Assembly: GCA_002319915.1 (NCBI GenBank)
Contig: DCFQ01000082.1
Span: forward strand, 1,426 to 33,864
Direction of reading: 5' to 3'
From: Bacteroidales bacterium UBA1800
GTDB lineage: Bacteria; Bacteroidota; Bacteroidia; Bacteroidales; VadinHA17
Length of the DNA: 32,439 nucleotides
The notes beneath the pieces were generated by a model. That model had not been told where the DNA came from, did not search any database, and saw only the letters and a list, made by a program, of their open reading frames with translations. Position 1 is the stretch's first letter; each line of letters opens with the position of its first letter. This document shows, piece after piece, positions 9,581 through 18,500 of this stretch. A program made the position numbers and the translations under genes.

Positions 9581-9612
9581 GGTGGACCGCTTATTGCGGC
9601 CCACCTTTTTTT
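9581..9612 (+). terminator. Strong intrinsic terminator after susD1
   Basis: GGTGG-a-CCGC at 9581-9590 pairs with GCGG-c-CCACC at 9596-9605 around a TTATT loop, giving nine base pairs with one A-C mismatch. A run of seven T residues follows at 9606-9612. This is a textbook factor-independent terminator and ends the susC-susD1 transcript. Confidence 0.85.
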
Positions 9613-9621
9613 ATAAATTTG
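9594..9621 (+). promoter_or_regulatory. Promoter of the first VCBS gene, overlapping the terminator
   Basis: TAAATTTG at 9614-9621 matches the TAnnTTTG consensus exactly. A TTG at 9594-9596 lies 17 nt upstream, inside the loop and descending arm of the terminator hairpin. The gene starts 31 nt downstream at 9653. The -7 box is convincing and the -33 box is less so. Confidence 0.55.
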
Positions 9622-9652
9622 CCGGACTTGAGAAACCCTATCATCTTAATAT

Positions 9653-12600
9653 ATGAAGAAGCTACTGTTGTTCCTGATCCCGTTAATTGCTGTTTCATGT
9701 GGCAGACCCCAGCGCTTTGAGCTGATAAGCCCGGAGAGGTCGGACATCGACTTTGCCAATACCATTAAGGAGACAGACAGTTTTAACATCCTGAAATGGC
9801 AATATATCTACAACGGTGCCGGTGTGGGAGCGGGGGATCTTAACAACGACGGACTGACCGACCTGGTCTTTGCCGGGAACCAGGTATCGCCGCGGGTTTA
9901 CCTGAACCTCGGCAATTTCAGATTCAGGGATATCACTGCTAATTTTGAGGGAATGACAAACGATCACTGGTATACAGGTGTGGCGATCGCCGATGTCAAC
10001 AATGACGGACTGGCTGATGTCTACATGACAACAGCGGAGAATAAAGCCAGCGGTAAGTGCCGGAACATGCTCTGGATAAACCAGGGAGTCAAGGAAGGGC
10101 ATGGGCCGTTCTTTAAAGAGATGGCTGCAAGGTACGGCATTGCAGATGACCGCCAGTCGGCAGCTGCAGCATTCTTCGACTATGACCTTGACGGTGACCT
10201 CGACCTTTACCTTCTGAACAGTGTTTTCAATGAAGCGACCAATGCCGGTTATCATCCAAGAATTATGGACGGCAGTGCACCCAACAACGACAGGCTCTAC
10301 AGGAACAATGGGGACGGGACCTTCACCGATGTCACCGTTCAGTCGGGTATAACGTATGAGGGATTCGGCATGGGAATTGCCGTAAGCGACATAAACAGGG
10401 ATGGATATCCTGACCTTTATATTTCAAATGATTTCATGTCAAACGACATTCTCTATATAAACCAGGGAGACGGGACCTTCAGGAATGAAATTGCGAAATA
10501 CATTTCATACCAGTCAAAATTCTCAAAGGGGAACGATGTTGCCGACATGAACAACGACGGAAATCCTGATATTTTCACCCTCGACATATTGCCCCGGAGC
10601 TACGCCAAGAAGAAACAGACAATCAATGGTTTCACCTATAACTTTTATGTGAGTGACAGCATTTTTGGTTATGAGCACCAGTATCTCCGGAACATGCTCC
10701 ATCTGCACAACGGATTTGCCGGCGGGGAGATGCTTCCGTTCAGTGAGGCAGGACAAAAGATGGGGGTAAGTGAAACAGGCTGGAGCTGGTCTGCACTGCT
10801 TGCCGATTTCAACAACGACGGGCACAAGGACCTAATCGTTACGAACGGATTCCCGAGGGACCTTACCGATAAAGACTGGACCCGGTTCAAGGTAACAGCC
10901 CAGGGATCATTTGCGTCCGACAGTGAAATTGCAGGCATGGCTCCCCGGATCAGTATCCCGAATGTCGTATTCGAGAACAGGAATGATACTGCTTTCGAGC
11001 TGAAAAATGACTGGCTCCCTTCAATCCCCTCTTATTCAAACGGCGCCGTATATGCTGATCTTGACAACGACGGGGATCTCGATTATGTTGTGAACAATCT
11101 CAACGACAAGGCATTCATTATGAGGAACAATACCGTGGAAAGATCAAAGGGCCAGGCGCATTATCTCAGGCTGAAGCTGGCGGGAAGATCCGGAAATACC
11201 ATGGGTATCGGTGCAAAGGTCGAGATCTGGGACCAGGGGAGGTATCAGTATGCCGAAAACTTCCTGACCAGGGGGTTTGCCTCATCGGTTGACCCCGTAA
11301 TCCACTTCGGCCTGGCAGGGGATGATCATGCAGATTCGGTAAGGGTTACATGGCCGGACGGTAAATCCACCTCATCAATTAAGGACATTAAGGCTGATCA
11401 GACTATTGAGATCAATGAAGCGGGGTCACATGCATCGCAGGTGTTGAAGAAAGAAGACAGCAGGCCCCTCTTCACAAGGATCAGCGGCCTGCTTGACTAC
11501 ACCCATAAGCAGAGGGATTTCAATGACTACACACAAGGCCAGGCAACTATCCCTCATAAGTTCTCACAGATCGGGCCGGTCATGGTTACCGGGGATCTGG
11601 ATAACGACGGGGCCGGGGATATCATAATCGGAGCCACAAATGACCTGCCCACGACGGTGTTCCTAAGGAAAGGGGACAGCTTTGTGAACAGTTCATACAA
11701 GGGGCTGACCATCAGGAAGGGCTGCCCGGAATCCGATCTTGCAGTGGCGGATATGGACGGCGACGGCGTTAACGATGTTGTCGTGGTTGCAGGCGGGTAT
11801 GAGATTGCAGACGAATCGGGATACACCCATTTTGTTTATGAAAACAGGAACGGCAGCTTCATTGCCATCCCGTTGCCGATTCCGCACTTCCCTGCATCAG
11901 TGGTAAGGCTCTGCGATTTTAATCATGACGGGAACATCGAAATGTTCGTGGGATCCAGGGTCAAAAGAGGCATGTATCCCTACGCCAGTCATTCCTGGCT
12001 TATTCATAACGACAAAGGCAAGTTTACCACTGATTCGACCTCCAGGCTTAATCTCGGCATGGTGACCGATGCCGTGTGGACAGATTTTGACGGGGATGGA
12101 TGGGAGGACCTTCTGGTAGCTAGGGAAGGGAATTCCCTGGTGATGCTGAAAAACATCAACGGCAAAAGACTTGAACCACAGGTGATCCCGGAGCTAAATG
12201 AGAAGCGCGGGCTCTGGTACTCAATTGCCGCCGGGGATTTCGACGGGAATGGCACCGTTGACTATATTGTGGGAAACATTGGTGAAAACAACAGGTATCC
12301 GGTCAGTGAGAAGTTACCCATGCATATTTATGCCATCGACTTGGATGCCAATGGGGTTATAGATCCCCTGGTTACAGCATTCTGGGATGGTAAAGACGGC
12401 AGGAAGACCGAGTATCCCGTCAATTACCTGGATGAGCTCATGTCGCAGTCAGAGTTCTTTTCCAGGAGGGCCCCATCATATAATGCCTTCAGCTACATGA
12501 GCTTTCCCGACCTTATTGGCAGGGATATACTGAAACTTGCACAGTTCAACCTCAGCGTCAATACCCTTTCAAGCTATATTCTATGGAACGACAAGGGCCG

Positions 12601-12946
12601 TTTCATATGGGAAAGACTGCCTGAGCCGGTGCAGCTTTCACCCGTAACCAGGATGCTGGTCGGCGATTTCAATGGCGACGGTTTCCCGGATGTCGTAATC
12701 GGGGGGAATGATTACTCCTATGATGTTGCTACCGGATATATGGATGCGAACAAGGGACTGCTGTTGTTGAATAGCGGGGACAAAAAGGCAGAAAGAAAAG
12801 CTGTATTCAGTGTCGAGCCGCCATCACGGTCCGGGCTCCTTCTGAAGGGGATGGTGCAGTCGCTGTTGGATTTCAGGGGTGACAGCCCATTTATAGTAGC
12901 CGGAATCAACAGGTCGGAAGCGGTCGTTTATAAGTATGGCCGTTGA
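9653..12946 (+). CDS. Giant VCBS/FG-GAP lipoprotein with two propellers flanking an ASPIC/UnbV domain, copy 1
   Basis: This 1097-aa protein has a short lipoprotein signal (LIAVSC, Cys16). Seven DxDxDG-type calcium loops occur before residue 480 (near 62, 114, 176, 246, 298, 385 and 469). Then comes an ASPIC/UnbV domain at about 510-590 (GNTMGIGAKVEIW, DPVIHFGL, VRVTWPDG). Seven more loops follow (near 648, 700, 755, 811, 862, 896 and 1005). The layout is therefore propeller-UnbV-propeller. Proteins of this size next to SusC/SusD are often labelled VCBS repeat-containing or, misleadingly, RNA-binding protein. No catalytic motif is visible. A surface-exposed substrate-binding role, analogous to surface glycan-binding proteins of polysaccharide utilisation loci, is inferred. 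The overlapping upstream terminator/promoter implies expression separate from susCD. Confidence 0.93.
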   Translation: MKKLLLFLIPLIAVSCGRPQRFELISPERSDIDFANTIKETDSFNILKWQYIYNGAGVGAGDLNNDGLTDLVFAGNQVSPRVYLNLGNFRFRDITANFEGMTNDHWYTGVAIADVNNDGLADVYMTTAENKASGKCRNMLWINQGVKEGHGPFFKEMAARYGIADDRQSAAAAFFDYDLDGDLDLYLLNSVFNEATNAGYHPRIMDGSAPNNDRLYRNNGDGTFTDVTVQSGITYEGFGMGIAVSDINRDGYPDLYISNDFMSNDILYINQGDGTFRNEIAKYISYQSKFSKGNDVADMNNDGNPDIFTLDILPRSYAKKKQTINGFTYNFYVSDSIFGYEHQYLRNMLHLHNGFAGGEMLPFSEAGQKMGVSETGWSWSALLADFNNDGHKDLIVTNGFPRDLTDKDWTRFKVTAQGSFASDSEIAGMAPRISIPNVVFENRNDTAFELKNDWLPSIPSYSNGAVYADLDNDGDLDYVVNNLNDKAFIMRNNTVERSKGQAHYLRLKLAGRSGNTMGIGAKVEIWDQGRYQYAENFLTRGFASSVDPVIHFGLAGDDHADSVRVTWPDGKSTSSIKDIKADQTIEINEAGSHASQVLKKEDSRPLFTRISGLLDYTHKQRDFNDYTQGQATIPHKFSQIGPVMVTGDLDNDGAGDIIIGATNDLPTTVFLRKGDSFVNSSYKGLTIRKGCPESDLAVADMDGDGVNDVVVVAGGYEIADESGYTHFVYENRNGSFIAIPLPIPHFPASVVRLCDFNHDGNIEMFVGSRVKRGMYPYASHSWLIHNDKGKFTTDSTSRLNLGMVTDAVWTDFDGDGWEDLLVAREGNSLVMLKNINGKRLEPQVIPELNEKRGLWYSIAAGDFDGNGTVDYIVGNIGENNRYPVSEKLPMHIYAIDLDANGVIDPLVTAFWDGKDGRKTEYPVNYLDELMSQSEFFSRRAPSYNAFSYMSFPDLIGRDILKLAQFNLSVNTLSSYILWNDKGRFIWERLPEPVQLSPVTRMLVGDFNGDGFPDVVIGGNDYSYDVATGYMDANKGLLLLNSGDKKAERKAVFSVEPPSRSGLLLKGMVQSLLDFRGDSPFIVAGINRSEAVVYKYGR

Positions 12947-13037
12947 AGTTACGGGCCATAAAATCATTGGAATGATCGAAACGAAATTGAAAATTCATAA
13001 CTTTAAACCGGAATAACATCCTCAAAAAAGATATAAG

Positions 13038-13712
13038 ATGAGACAGAAAAGGACGCTATTGCTGGTTGCCGGGGCTTTCATCCTTGGTCTTATAAAGCTT
13101 GAGGCCCAGGTTGTGAAGGATGTTGAAGGGAATGTTTACATTACCACCCAGATCGGCACTCAGACCTGGATGGGAGAGAACCTGAAGACCACTAAATTCA
13201 ACGACGGGAAGGAGATCCCGTTTGTACCTGAAGATATGAACTGGAAAAACCTGAAGACACCCGGCTATTGCTGGCTTAATTACGACAGTGAGAACAAGGA
13301 TATCTACGGGGCCCTTTACAACTGGTACGCTGTGAATACCAAAAAGCTTTGCCCGGTCGGCTGGCATGTTCCTGAAGACAAGGAATGGATCATACTGAAC
13401 ACTTTTCTCGGAGATCCTGATGTGGCAGGCAACAAGCTTAAGGAAAGCGGGACAAAGCACTGGAAAAACTCATTTACTTATTCCCCGGATGAGCTCGGCT
13501 TTACCGCACTCCCGGGAGGAATAAGGATCTACTCGGGGATCTTTCCCGACTTTGCCGAATCATATACCGTATGGTGGTCATCCACTGAAGTCGACAAGAG
13601 GGAGGCATGGTCGAGGGGATTGCAGGATATCAGCACCAGGTTCTGGAGAGGACCCAATGACAAACGTAACGGCTATTCAATACGCTGTCTTAAGGATCAA
13701 CCTGATAAATGA
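13038..13712 (+). CDS. FISUMP-domain secreted protein
   Basis: This 224-aa protein has a signal peptide (LLLVAGAFILGLIKLEAQ, cleavage near residue 24). The mature part follows the Fibrobacter succinogenes major paralogous domain pattern: VKDVEGNVYITTQIGTQTWM, then ENLKTTKFNDG, YGALYNWYAVN, CPVGWHVPEDKEW, LGFTALPGG, WWSSTE and a closing GYSIRCLKD. This fold is a secreted C-type-lectin-like/formylglycine-generating-enzyme-like domain of unknown function, found in many copies in Bacteroidota. The gene sits 91 nt after VCBS copy 1 and 38 nt before SusD2, and is probably co-transcribed with SusD2. It lies exactly between the two SusD-VCBS duplicates and has no second copy here. A TAACTTTA -7-like box is at 12998-13005 but lacks a good -33 partner. 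Confidence 0.88.
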   Translation: MRQKRTLLLVAGAFILGLIKLEAQVVKDVEGNVYITTQIGTQTWMGENLKTTKFNDGKEIPFVPEDMNWKNLKTPGYCWLNYDSENKDIYGALYNWYAVNTKKLCPVGWHVPEDKEWIILNTFLGDPDVAGNKLKESGTKHWKNSFTYSPDELGFTALPGGIRIYSGIFPDFAESYTVWWSSTEVDKREAWSRGLQDISTRFWRGPNDKRNGYSIRCLKDQPDK

Positions 13713-13750
13713 ACAGGCCTGCCACAATTACCAGGTGACAAATCAACCAG

Positions 13751-15466
13751 ATGAAAACGAAGCTCATTTTCCCGGCATTTCTCCTCCTTGCATCCATCAT
13801 TTTGAATTCATGCACAGGTTCCGTCGCGGGTAACCGCCAGAAGCCGGGACCGGGTCAGCTGAAGGATGGTGAGAATGGGACTATTGAGTCAATGCTCATC
13901 GATGCCTATTCGATGCTTGGTGATGTATCTTGGAAAGTGGGATGGGAATCAGCCTCTTCCGATTATGTTATCGGAGATATCCGCGGGATGGTGGCAAACA
14001 AGGGGGCCGGTCCGGAAGACCTTCCGGAGATCAGCCAGATCCAGAATTTTTCCGAGGACCCTTCAAATCCTTACCTTGAAAACAAGTGGAATGAATATTA
14101 CTTCGGAATTTCGAAATGCAATACGGGAATTCTGAAAGTGAAGCAGGAAAGATCGGCAAATGCTATCTCAGCTGACCAGGAGGATCTTTACATACGACAA
14201 TTGAAGGCACTGAGGGGATGGTATCATTTTGAAGCATGGAGAATATGGGGGGATGTCCCCTATATGGACGAGAATTCACATCAGGATTCGGGTCCGGATC
14301 AGGGGGATATCAGGACCAGGATCATGTTCGATCTCGCAGCGGGCACATCGTTGCCAAACAATATGGGGAACCAGGGAAAATTCAACGGGACCGTCTGCCA
14401 GGCTCTCCTGGCAAAGGCAAAGATGCAGATGTTCCATGACTACAGGGGCGCCCTTGCATACCTCGATATGGCCAAGAACGGAACTAAGCCGGATGGGGGT
14501 GCGATCGGGTTGGCACCGGTCTACGGGGAAATTTTTGACATAGAAAAGTCTGGCGGGCTGGAAGATATTTATTGTGTTCAATATTCCGTTAATGACGGGT
14601 CGGGAGGATATAAGGAAGGCCCCGGCGATGTTTCGGGCTATGGATTTAAGAGCAGTGATCTGCCCGGGGATATTTTCGGGTATTTTGCCCCCACGCAGGA
14701 ATTTGTAAACTCCTTCAGGACCTACGGAGGCTTGCCCCTGCTGGACGGATCGTATAATGACAAGCCTGTTAAAAATGACCAGGGCCTCAGGCCAGGGGAT
14801 CCTTTCACCCCCGACAGCGGGCCGCTGGATCCCAGGATCGACTGGACGGTGGGCAGAAGAGGCATACCGTTCTGGAACTGGGGGGATCACAAAGGATCTT
14901 CATGGGTCTGGGACCAGTCATATTCGGGGCCATGGAGCCCTAAAAAGCAGGTTACACGAAAGGCGCCCGGAGATCAGAACGCGGAGGTAGGCAAATGGAC
15001 CTCCGGTTACCGGCCAAGTGTCTTCCACCTGATCCGGTATGCCGACATACTGCTCCTGATAGCTGAGTGCCAGATTGAGACCGGGGATCTCGACGGTGCG
15101 CTCAGGAACATCAATCTTGTAAGGGCAAGGGCAGCTAACCCCGCCGGATTTATCATGGCCGGCAACCATTCGGCAGCAAATTACCAGATCTCGCTGTATA
15201 AATCGTTCCCCGATGCCGATTATGCCCGGAAAGCGCTCAGGATGGAGAGAAAGCTCGAGCTCGGCATGGAGGGCCAGAGGTGGTTTGACCTGCAGCGGTG
15301 GGGAATAACCGCAAAGGAGATCAGCAGGATCCTTTCGTACGAAAAAGGCATGCCCTGGGGTAAATCCTTGTACAGTTCCGTTTCGGCGATAAATAGTAAT
15401 TTGTTTCTGCCCTTGCCCCGCCAAAGTACCAGCCTGAGCAGCGGCAAGTCCAATCCTGGCAGGTAA
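13751..15466 (+). CDS. SusD/RagB-family surface lipoprotein, copy 2 (divergent termini)
   Basis: This 571-aa protein has a lipoprotein signal (IILNSC, Cys21). The core is clearly paralogous to SusD1 and SusD3, with LKALRGWYHFEAWRIWGDVP, YSVNDGSGG, NSFRTYGGLPLLDGSYN, DPRIDWTVGRRGIPFWNWG, IRYADILLLIAECQIETGDL and MERKLELGMEGQRWFDLQRW. Both ends are abnormal. The usual FLxVxPVG motif after the lipobox is absent and replaced by a Gly/Pro/Lys-rich stretch. The usual final FPIPQRQIDLS has decayed to FLPLPRQSTSLSSGKSNPGR. The CC pair seen mid-protein in copies 1 and 3 is also missing. The frame is intact over its whole length, so it is a diverged gene rather than an obvious pseudogene. It may be a specialised lid or a surface binder no longer tied to SusC. 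Confidence 0.93.
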   Translation: MKTKLIFPAFLLLASIILNSCTGSVAGNRQKPGPGQLKDGENGTIESMLIDAYSMLGDVSWKVGWESASSDYVIGDIRGMVANKGAGPEDLPEISQIQNFSEDPSNPYLENKWNEYYFGISKCNTGILKVKQERSANAISADQEDLYIRQLKALRGWYHFEAWRIWGDVPYMDENSHQDSGPDQGDIRTRIMFDLAAGTSLPNNMGNQGKFNGTVCQALLAKAKMQMFHDYRGALAYLDMAKNGTKPDGGAIGLAPVYGEIFDIEKSGGLEDIYCVQYSVNDGSGGYKEGPGDVSGYGFKSSDLPGDIFGYFAPTQEFVNSFRTYGGLPLLDGSYNDKPVKNDQGLRPGDPFTPDSGPLDPRIDWTVGRRGIPFWNWGDHKGSSWVWDQSYSGPWSPKKQVTRKAPGDQNAEVGKWTSGYRPSVFHLIRYADILLLIAECQIETGDLDGALRNINLVRARAANPAGFIMAGNHSAANYQISLYKSFPDADYARKALRMERKLELGMEGQRWFDLQRWGITAKEISRILSYEKGMPWGKSLYSSVSAINSNLFLPLPRQSTSLSSGKSNPGR

Positions 15467-15474
15467 TATTTGCA

Positions 15475-15525
15475 GGTTCCCTGACCGGGAACCGGACCAG
15501 GCTGGCAATAATCCACTTTTTTTTT
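15475..15525 (+). terminator. Possible weak terminator after susD2
   Basis: GGTTCCC at 15475-15481 pairs perfectly with GGGAACC at 15487-15493 around a TGACC loop. A run of nine T residues at 15517-15525 comes 23 nt later, which is too far for a classical intrinsic terminator. The position matches the strong terminator after susD1, so this may be its decayed or rebuilt counterpart. Confidence 0.3.
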
Positions 15526-15532
15526 AATTTTA
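15525..15532 (+). promoter_or_regulatory. Degenerate -7 box upstream of VCBS copy 2
   Basis: TAATTTTA differs from TAnnTTTG at one position. It occupies the same place as the TAAATTTG box of copy 1: both follow a T run and are followed by CCGGAC. The equivalence shows that the upstream DNA was duplicated along with the gene. A second box, AATCTTTG at 15545-15552, is an alternative but lies only 13 nt from the start codon. Confidence 0.35.
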
Positions 15533-15564
15533 CCGGACCTTAAAAATCTTTGCACCTTTAAATT

Positions 15565-18500
15565 ATGAGGAAAATCTTTTTGCTGCTGCTTGTTGTCCTG
15601 GTGATATCCTGCAGGAAGCCTCCCCTTTTCGAACCTGTTAGTTCAAATCATTCCGGGGTGGATTTCGAGAATAAGATAACGGAGACGGACAGTCTCAATG
15701 TCATGAGCTATGAGTACATCTATAACGGGGCAGGCTTAGGGGCAGGGGACCTCAACAATGACGGGCTGGAAGACCTTGTTTTCGCCGGGAACCAGGTTTC
15801 GCCTAGGGTCTACCTTAACCTCGGTGGTTTCAGGTTCAAAGATATCACGGCGAATTTTGAAGGGATGACAAACAACCAGTGGTACAGCGGAGTGTCGATC
15901 GTAGATATAAACAACGACGGCTGGGCTGATGTGTATCTTACATCGACCGAGAGCAACAATCCGCTGAAATGCAAGAACAGGCTCTGGATCAACCAGGGAA
16001 TGAAAGACGGGAAAGGCCCGTTCTTCAGGGAGATGGCGGAACAATACGGGATTGCCGATGAGCACCAGTCTGTTGCGGCTGCCTTCCTTGATTATGACCT
16101 GGATGGCGACCTTGATCTATACGTCCTGAACAATACTGTTAACTCCAGGACAATGGTGGCAGGCTACCGGCCAAAGATCGCTGACGGGAGCGCGCTTAAC
16201 AACGACAGGCTCTACAGGAACAACGGCGACGGCACATTCACTGACGTTACTTTACAGGCAGGCATCGTTTTTGAGGGATTCGGCCTTGGCATTGCAGTAG
16301 GGGATATAAACAAGGATGGTTATCCCGATATCTATGTCTCAAATGATTTCCTTTCGAATGATGTGCTTTATATCAACCTGGGTGACGGGACATTCAAAAA
16401 TGAAATTGCGAAATACCTTTCATACCAGTCAAAATCATCGATGGGAGACGATATGGCAGATATCAACAATGACGGGAATCCTGAGATCTATACGCTTGAC
16501 ATGCTGCCCGAGTATTACTACAAGAAAAGGCAGACAATCAACGGGTTCAGCTATATTTTTTATGAAAAGGACTCGGCATACAACTTTGAGCATCAGTATT
16601 TGAGGAACATGCTCCACCTCAATAATGGATTCATTGGGAAGGAGCTGCTGCCATTCAGTGAAATCGGCCAGCTGCTGGGTCTGCAGCAGACTGAGTGGAG
16701 CTGGTCACCGCTGTTTGCCGACTATGACAATGACGGGAACAAGGATCTGATCGTCGCCAGGGGTTACCCGAAGGACCTGACCGACAAGGAGTGGACGAAG
16801 TATAAGGTCCGGTTCTTCGATTACCTTGTCGACCAGCAGAATGTGATCGACAAAGCACCTCCCATCAGGGTGCCGAATATTGCATTCAGGAATGAAGGAA
16901 ACCTGAAATTTGAAAGGAAATACGACTGGCTTCCGGATGTCCCGGCTTATTCTTACGGGGCCTCGTTTGTTGATCTTGACAATGACGGCGATCTTGATTA
17001 TGTCACCAATAACATTGATGACAAAGCTTTCATTCTCAGGAACACGACGATGGAGAAAAACAGGAGGAAATCACATTACCTGAACATAAAGCTTACGGGG
17101 AAAAATGGGAATACAATGGGTATCGGTGCAAAGGTCGAGCTGTGGAGCGGAGGCAACTACCAGTATATTGAGCATTTCCTGACAAGGGGCTATGCTTCAT
17201 CGATCGACCCTGTTGTCCATTTTGGGACCGGTTCCAGTGCAGTTATTGATTCGGTAAAGGTCATCTGGCCGGCTGAAAGGTGCATTTCGGTCGTGAAAAA
17301 CCTTAAGGCTGACCAGACAATCGGGATCAGCGAAGCCTATGCACATCTATCAGAACCTGCCGGGCCGTCGGGAGCCGCAGTGAATTCATTGCTGTTCGCA
17401 CCATCAGAAAACAGCATCGATTATGTGCACGGGCAGAATGATTTTGTGGACTTTTATCTGAGGCAGACCATAATCCCGCACAAGTTCTCTCAGATCGGGC
17501 CAAGAATGGCCAAAGGCGATCTCGACGGTGACGGGCAGGAGGACCTGGTTATCGGAGCTACCAATAAGCTCCCGACAGAAGTTTACCTTAAGAAGGGAAC
17601 AAGATTCGTGAGGAGCTCCCTCAGCGGGCTTTGCACTCCAAAGGAGTTCACCGAAGCCGACCTGGTGGTTGCCGATATGGACGGAGATGGTGACAACGAT
17701 GTGATTGCAGTTGCCGGCGGATATGAGAACAAGCGTGAAAGTGACTATAAGCACTACATGTATGAGAACACCAACGGCTCTTTCGTGAGGAAGGAGCTTC
17801 CAATCCCTGCATTTCCCGCATCAGTCGTCAGACCGTGCGACTTTAACAATGACGGGAATATCGAGCTGTTTGTTGGTTCGCGTGTAAAAAGGGACACATT
17901 CCCGAAAGCTGAACCCTCATGGCTGATTTACAATGACAAAGGAAAGCTGCGGGTGGATCCCTCCTCGGAATTTGACCTGGGCATGGTTACTGATGCGGTC
18001 TGGACCGATTACAACAGGGATGGTTTTAAAGACCTTCTTGTCGTGAGGGATATGAATTCTCCTGTCCTGCTGAAGAATATCGACGGGAAAAGGCTTGAGG
18101 TGCAAAATATGCCGGAGCTCGAAAAGTATCATGGATTCTGGTATTCCATAATTGCAGGAGATTTCGACCAGGACGGGTACGACGACTATATTGTCGGCAA
18201 TCTTGGCGAAAACGCGAAGTTCACAGCCAGTGACAAGTATCCGGTCAATCTCTATGCGATAGACCTTGACCTTGATGGGATTATCGATCCCGTGACCACA
18301 GCCTTCTGGAAGGACAGGAATGATAAGATGACGGAGTACCCCGTGAATTATCTTGACGAGCTCTTCTCGCAGTCAACGTACTTTCAGAAGAAGTTCGCCG
18401 ATTTTGTCACATTCAGTTTAACGAGCTTCAACGACATGATCGATAAGGAAATTATGAAGAGGCTCGAAATGAAGCTCTTCGTAAATACCACTTCAAGCTA

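Noticed and set aside
12936..12960. Hairpin ATGGCC/GGCCAT at the end of VCBS copy 1 as a terminator
   Set aside because: The stem is only six pairs with a long loop and no T run, so it is not credible as an intrinsic terminator.
13751..15466. SusD2 as a pseudogene
   Set aside because: Although both termini are degenerate, there is no frameshift or premature stop and the core motifs are well conserved.
14276..15508. Minus-strand open frames opposite susD2
   Set aside because: These are shadows of a well-supported SusD gene, favoured by its codon usage; no independent evidence.
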